Assembly (NCBI RefSeq): GCF_001563475.1
Contig: NZ_LPUT01000027.1
Span: forward strand, 248,001-312,000
DNA: 64,000 nt
Direction of reading: 5' to 3'
DNA from: Sporosarcina sp. HYO08
GTDB taxonomy: Bacteria > Bacillota > Bacilli > Bacillales_A > Planococcaceae
Made by a program: the position numbers and the translations under genes. Below are positions 63,149-64,000 of the stretch, piece after piece. Numbering within the stretch: position 1 is the stretch's first letter; each line of letters begins with the position of its first letter. A model generated the notes under the pieces. That model worked only from the letters and a program-made list of their open reading frames with translations. It made no database searches and was not told the origin of the DNA.

Positions 63149-63589
63149 TTATTCAAATATATAGCGCAGCGCTTTGATCGCTTGGTCTACATTTTCAACG
63201 GTAACATGAGCCTTTCGGGAAAGTTCCTTTAATGCATGGTGGTGCGCTTCTTGGCGAATTAAAATAAGTGGCTTACCGTAAGCGACCGCGGCACTCGCGT
63301 CCATCGCTGTATTCCATTGCTTGTATTTTTCACCGAACAATGCAATGACGAGATCAGCTTTTTTCATTAAAACTTCTGTCCGTAAATTGTTAAAGCTGGA
63401 TGCGGCAGCGTCTTTGAAAATGGCGTTTGGCTGCTCACCTAAAATTTCCTCTCCGATATTGTCGGAGCGATCGTGGTCTAACATTGGGCTCACAAAATCG
63501 ATCGGTAACTTTAATGCGGCAGATTTTCGTATAATTTCCTCACGCCACGAACTATGAATTTCTCCTGCCAAGTAAACAATTAACTTCAT
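63149..63589 (-). CDS. YtoQ-family protein
   Basis: 146 residues, close in length to B. subtilis YtoQ and related in fold to nucleoside 2-deoxyribosyltransferases. YLAGEIHSSWREEI at the start and SPMLDHDRSDNIGEEILG are typical, and ADLVIALFGEKYKQWNTAMDAS supplies the likely nucleotide-site residues. Function is not established. The ATG at 63589 (minus) follows AGGAGGGA. Confidence 0.8.
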   Translation of the reverse strand: MKLIVYLAGEIHSSWREEIIRKSAALKLPIDFVSPMLDHDRSDNIGEEILGEQPNAIFKDAAASSFNNLRTEVLMKKADLVIALFGEKYKQWNTAMDASAAVAYGKPLILIRQEAHHHALKELSRKAHVTVENVDQAIKALRYIFE

Positions 63590-63699
63590 TCGTCAATCCC
63601 TCCTATAGCTATTACTTTAATTGTAGCATGAATTTTCCAAACATTGACCCTTGGGTGCCCAGAAGTTTAGAATAATACATAGTACTGGGGGGATTTTGG

Positions 63700-64000
63700 A
63701 TGCGAAAAATTTGGCATAACGGAACATTTCATACGATGGAAAAAGAAGGGGACGCGGTCGAAGCGCTCCTAACGGAAAATGGTAAAATTGTCGCGACGGG
63801 TACATATGCAGAATTCAAGGGACAAGCTGACCATGAAGTCGATTTAAAGGGGGCAGTGCTGTATCCGGGCTTCGTTGACAGTCATATGCATGTCATTGGG
63901 CATGGGGAAAAGCTGCTGCGGCTTGATTTGTCAAAAGCCTCATCCTCCGAGCAGATGATAGACATGTTACAGAACGCAGACGTGGTGGAAGATGAATGGT
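63700..64000 (+). CDS. Amidohydrolase family protein (YtcJ-like), 3'-truncated by window edge
   Basis: The first 100 residues only. MRKIWHNGTFHTMEKEGDAV and the metal-binding PGFVDSHMHV motif mark an amidohydrolase of the Amidohydro_3 type. GGGGGGA precedes the ATG at 63700. Substrate cannot be told. It is divergent from the YtoQ-like gene. Confidence 0.8.
   Translation, partial: MRKIWHNGTFHTMEKEGDAVEALLTENGKIVATGTYAEFKGQADHEVDLKGAVLYPGFVDSHMHVIGHGEKLLRLDLSKASSSEQMIDMLQNADVVEDEW

Overview
The window looks like the chromosome of a low-to-moderate GC, spore-forming Bacillales, most likely a Sporosarcina-type organism. Gene order follows the Bacillus subtilis rpoC-to-glmM region (str/S10/spc/alpha ribosomal clusters, ecfA1-ecfA2-ecfT-truA-rplM-rpsI, cwlD-salA-gerD-kbaA, sigW-rsiW-cdaA-cdaR-glmM). 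The urease subunits closely resemble the Sporosarcina pasteurii proteins as I remember them. Strong AGGAGG-type ribosome binding sites, several TTG/GTG starts and the sporulation genes gerD, kbaA and cwlD agree. The genus is an inference.

Region by region. 1-7.8 kb: end of rpoC, the L7Ae-like protein gene, rpsL, rpsG, fusA, tuf. 7.9-9.3 kb: a YuiF-type membrane antiporter with its own promoter, placed between tuf and rpsJ. 9.3-23.8 kb: the ribosomal superoperon rpsJ to rplQ with secY, adk, infA and rpoA; between adk and infA, where map and a KOW-protein gene are expected, only about 400 bp of apparently decayed sequence remains. 24-28.4 kb: ECF transporter energizing module, truA, rplM, rpsI. 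28.4-34.5 kb: hutP, hutH, a broken YfcC-type transporter and pepD, bounded on the left by the 3' end of rpsI and on the right by a second, displaced copy of that 3' end with its terminator. This looks like the scar of an element inserted at rpsI. 33.8-35.4 kb: gene graveyard ending in an array of 17-20 bp repeats that builds tandem promoters. 35.4-40.8 kb: ureABCEF-(375 bp gap)-ureGD. 41-47.9 kb: EamA transporter, an FNR-controlled formate/nitrite channel (minus strand), WrbA flavoprotein, a T-box leader in front of a SAM-hydrolase-type gene, rhodanese, cwlD, salA. 48-50.2 kb: gerD (-), kbaA, and a deacetylase-like protein (-) without catalytic residues. 50.4-51.2 kb: five tRNA genes (Asn, Thr, Glu, Tyr, Gln). 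51.4-59.1 kb: a PAS-GGDEF-EAL protein, arginase, sigW-rsiW, cdaA-cdaR-glmM. 59.2-63.1 kb: pstB-pstS-pstC-pstA (minus) behind a textbook PhoP box. The end holds a YtoQ-like gene (-) and the start of an amidohydrolase gene.

How it fits together. Nitrogen release is a theme of the accessory genes: PepD frees histidine from dipeptides, HutH deaminates it, arginase makes urea and urease splits urea to ammonia. No hutU/I/G is present here, so urocanate processing must be elsewhere or absent. The rest is housekeeping: translation, c-di-AMP and peptidoglycan precursor synthesis, envelope stress (sigma W) and phosphate uptake.

The observations I rate highest are the duplicated rpsI 3' end around the histidine module, the T-box leader on a SAM-hydrolase gene with a contradictory specifier, the repeat-built promoter array before urease, and the probable map remnant in the ribosomal superoperon.
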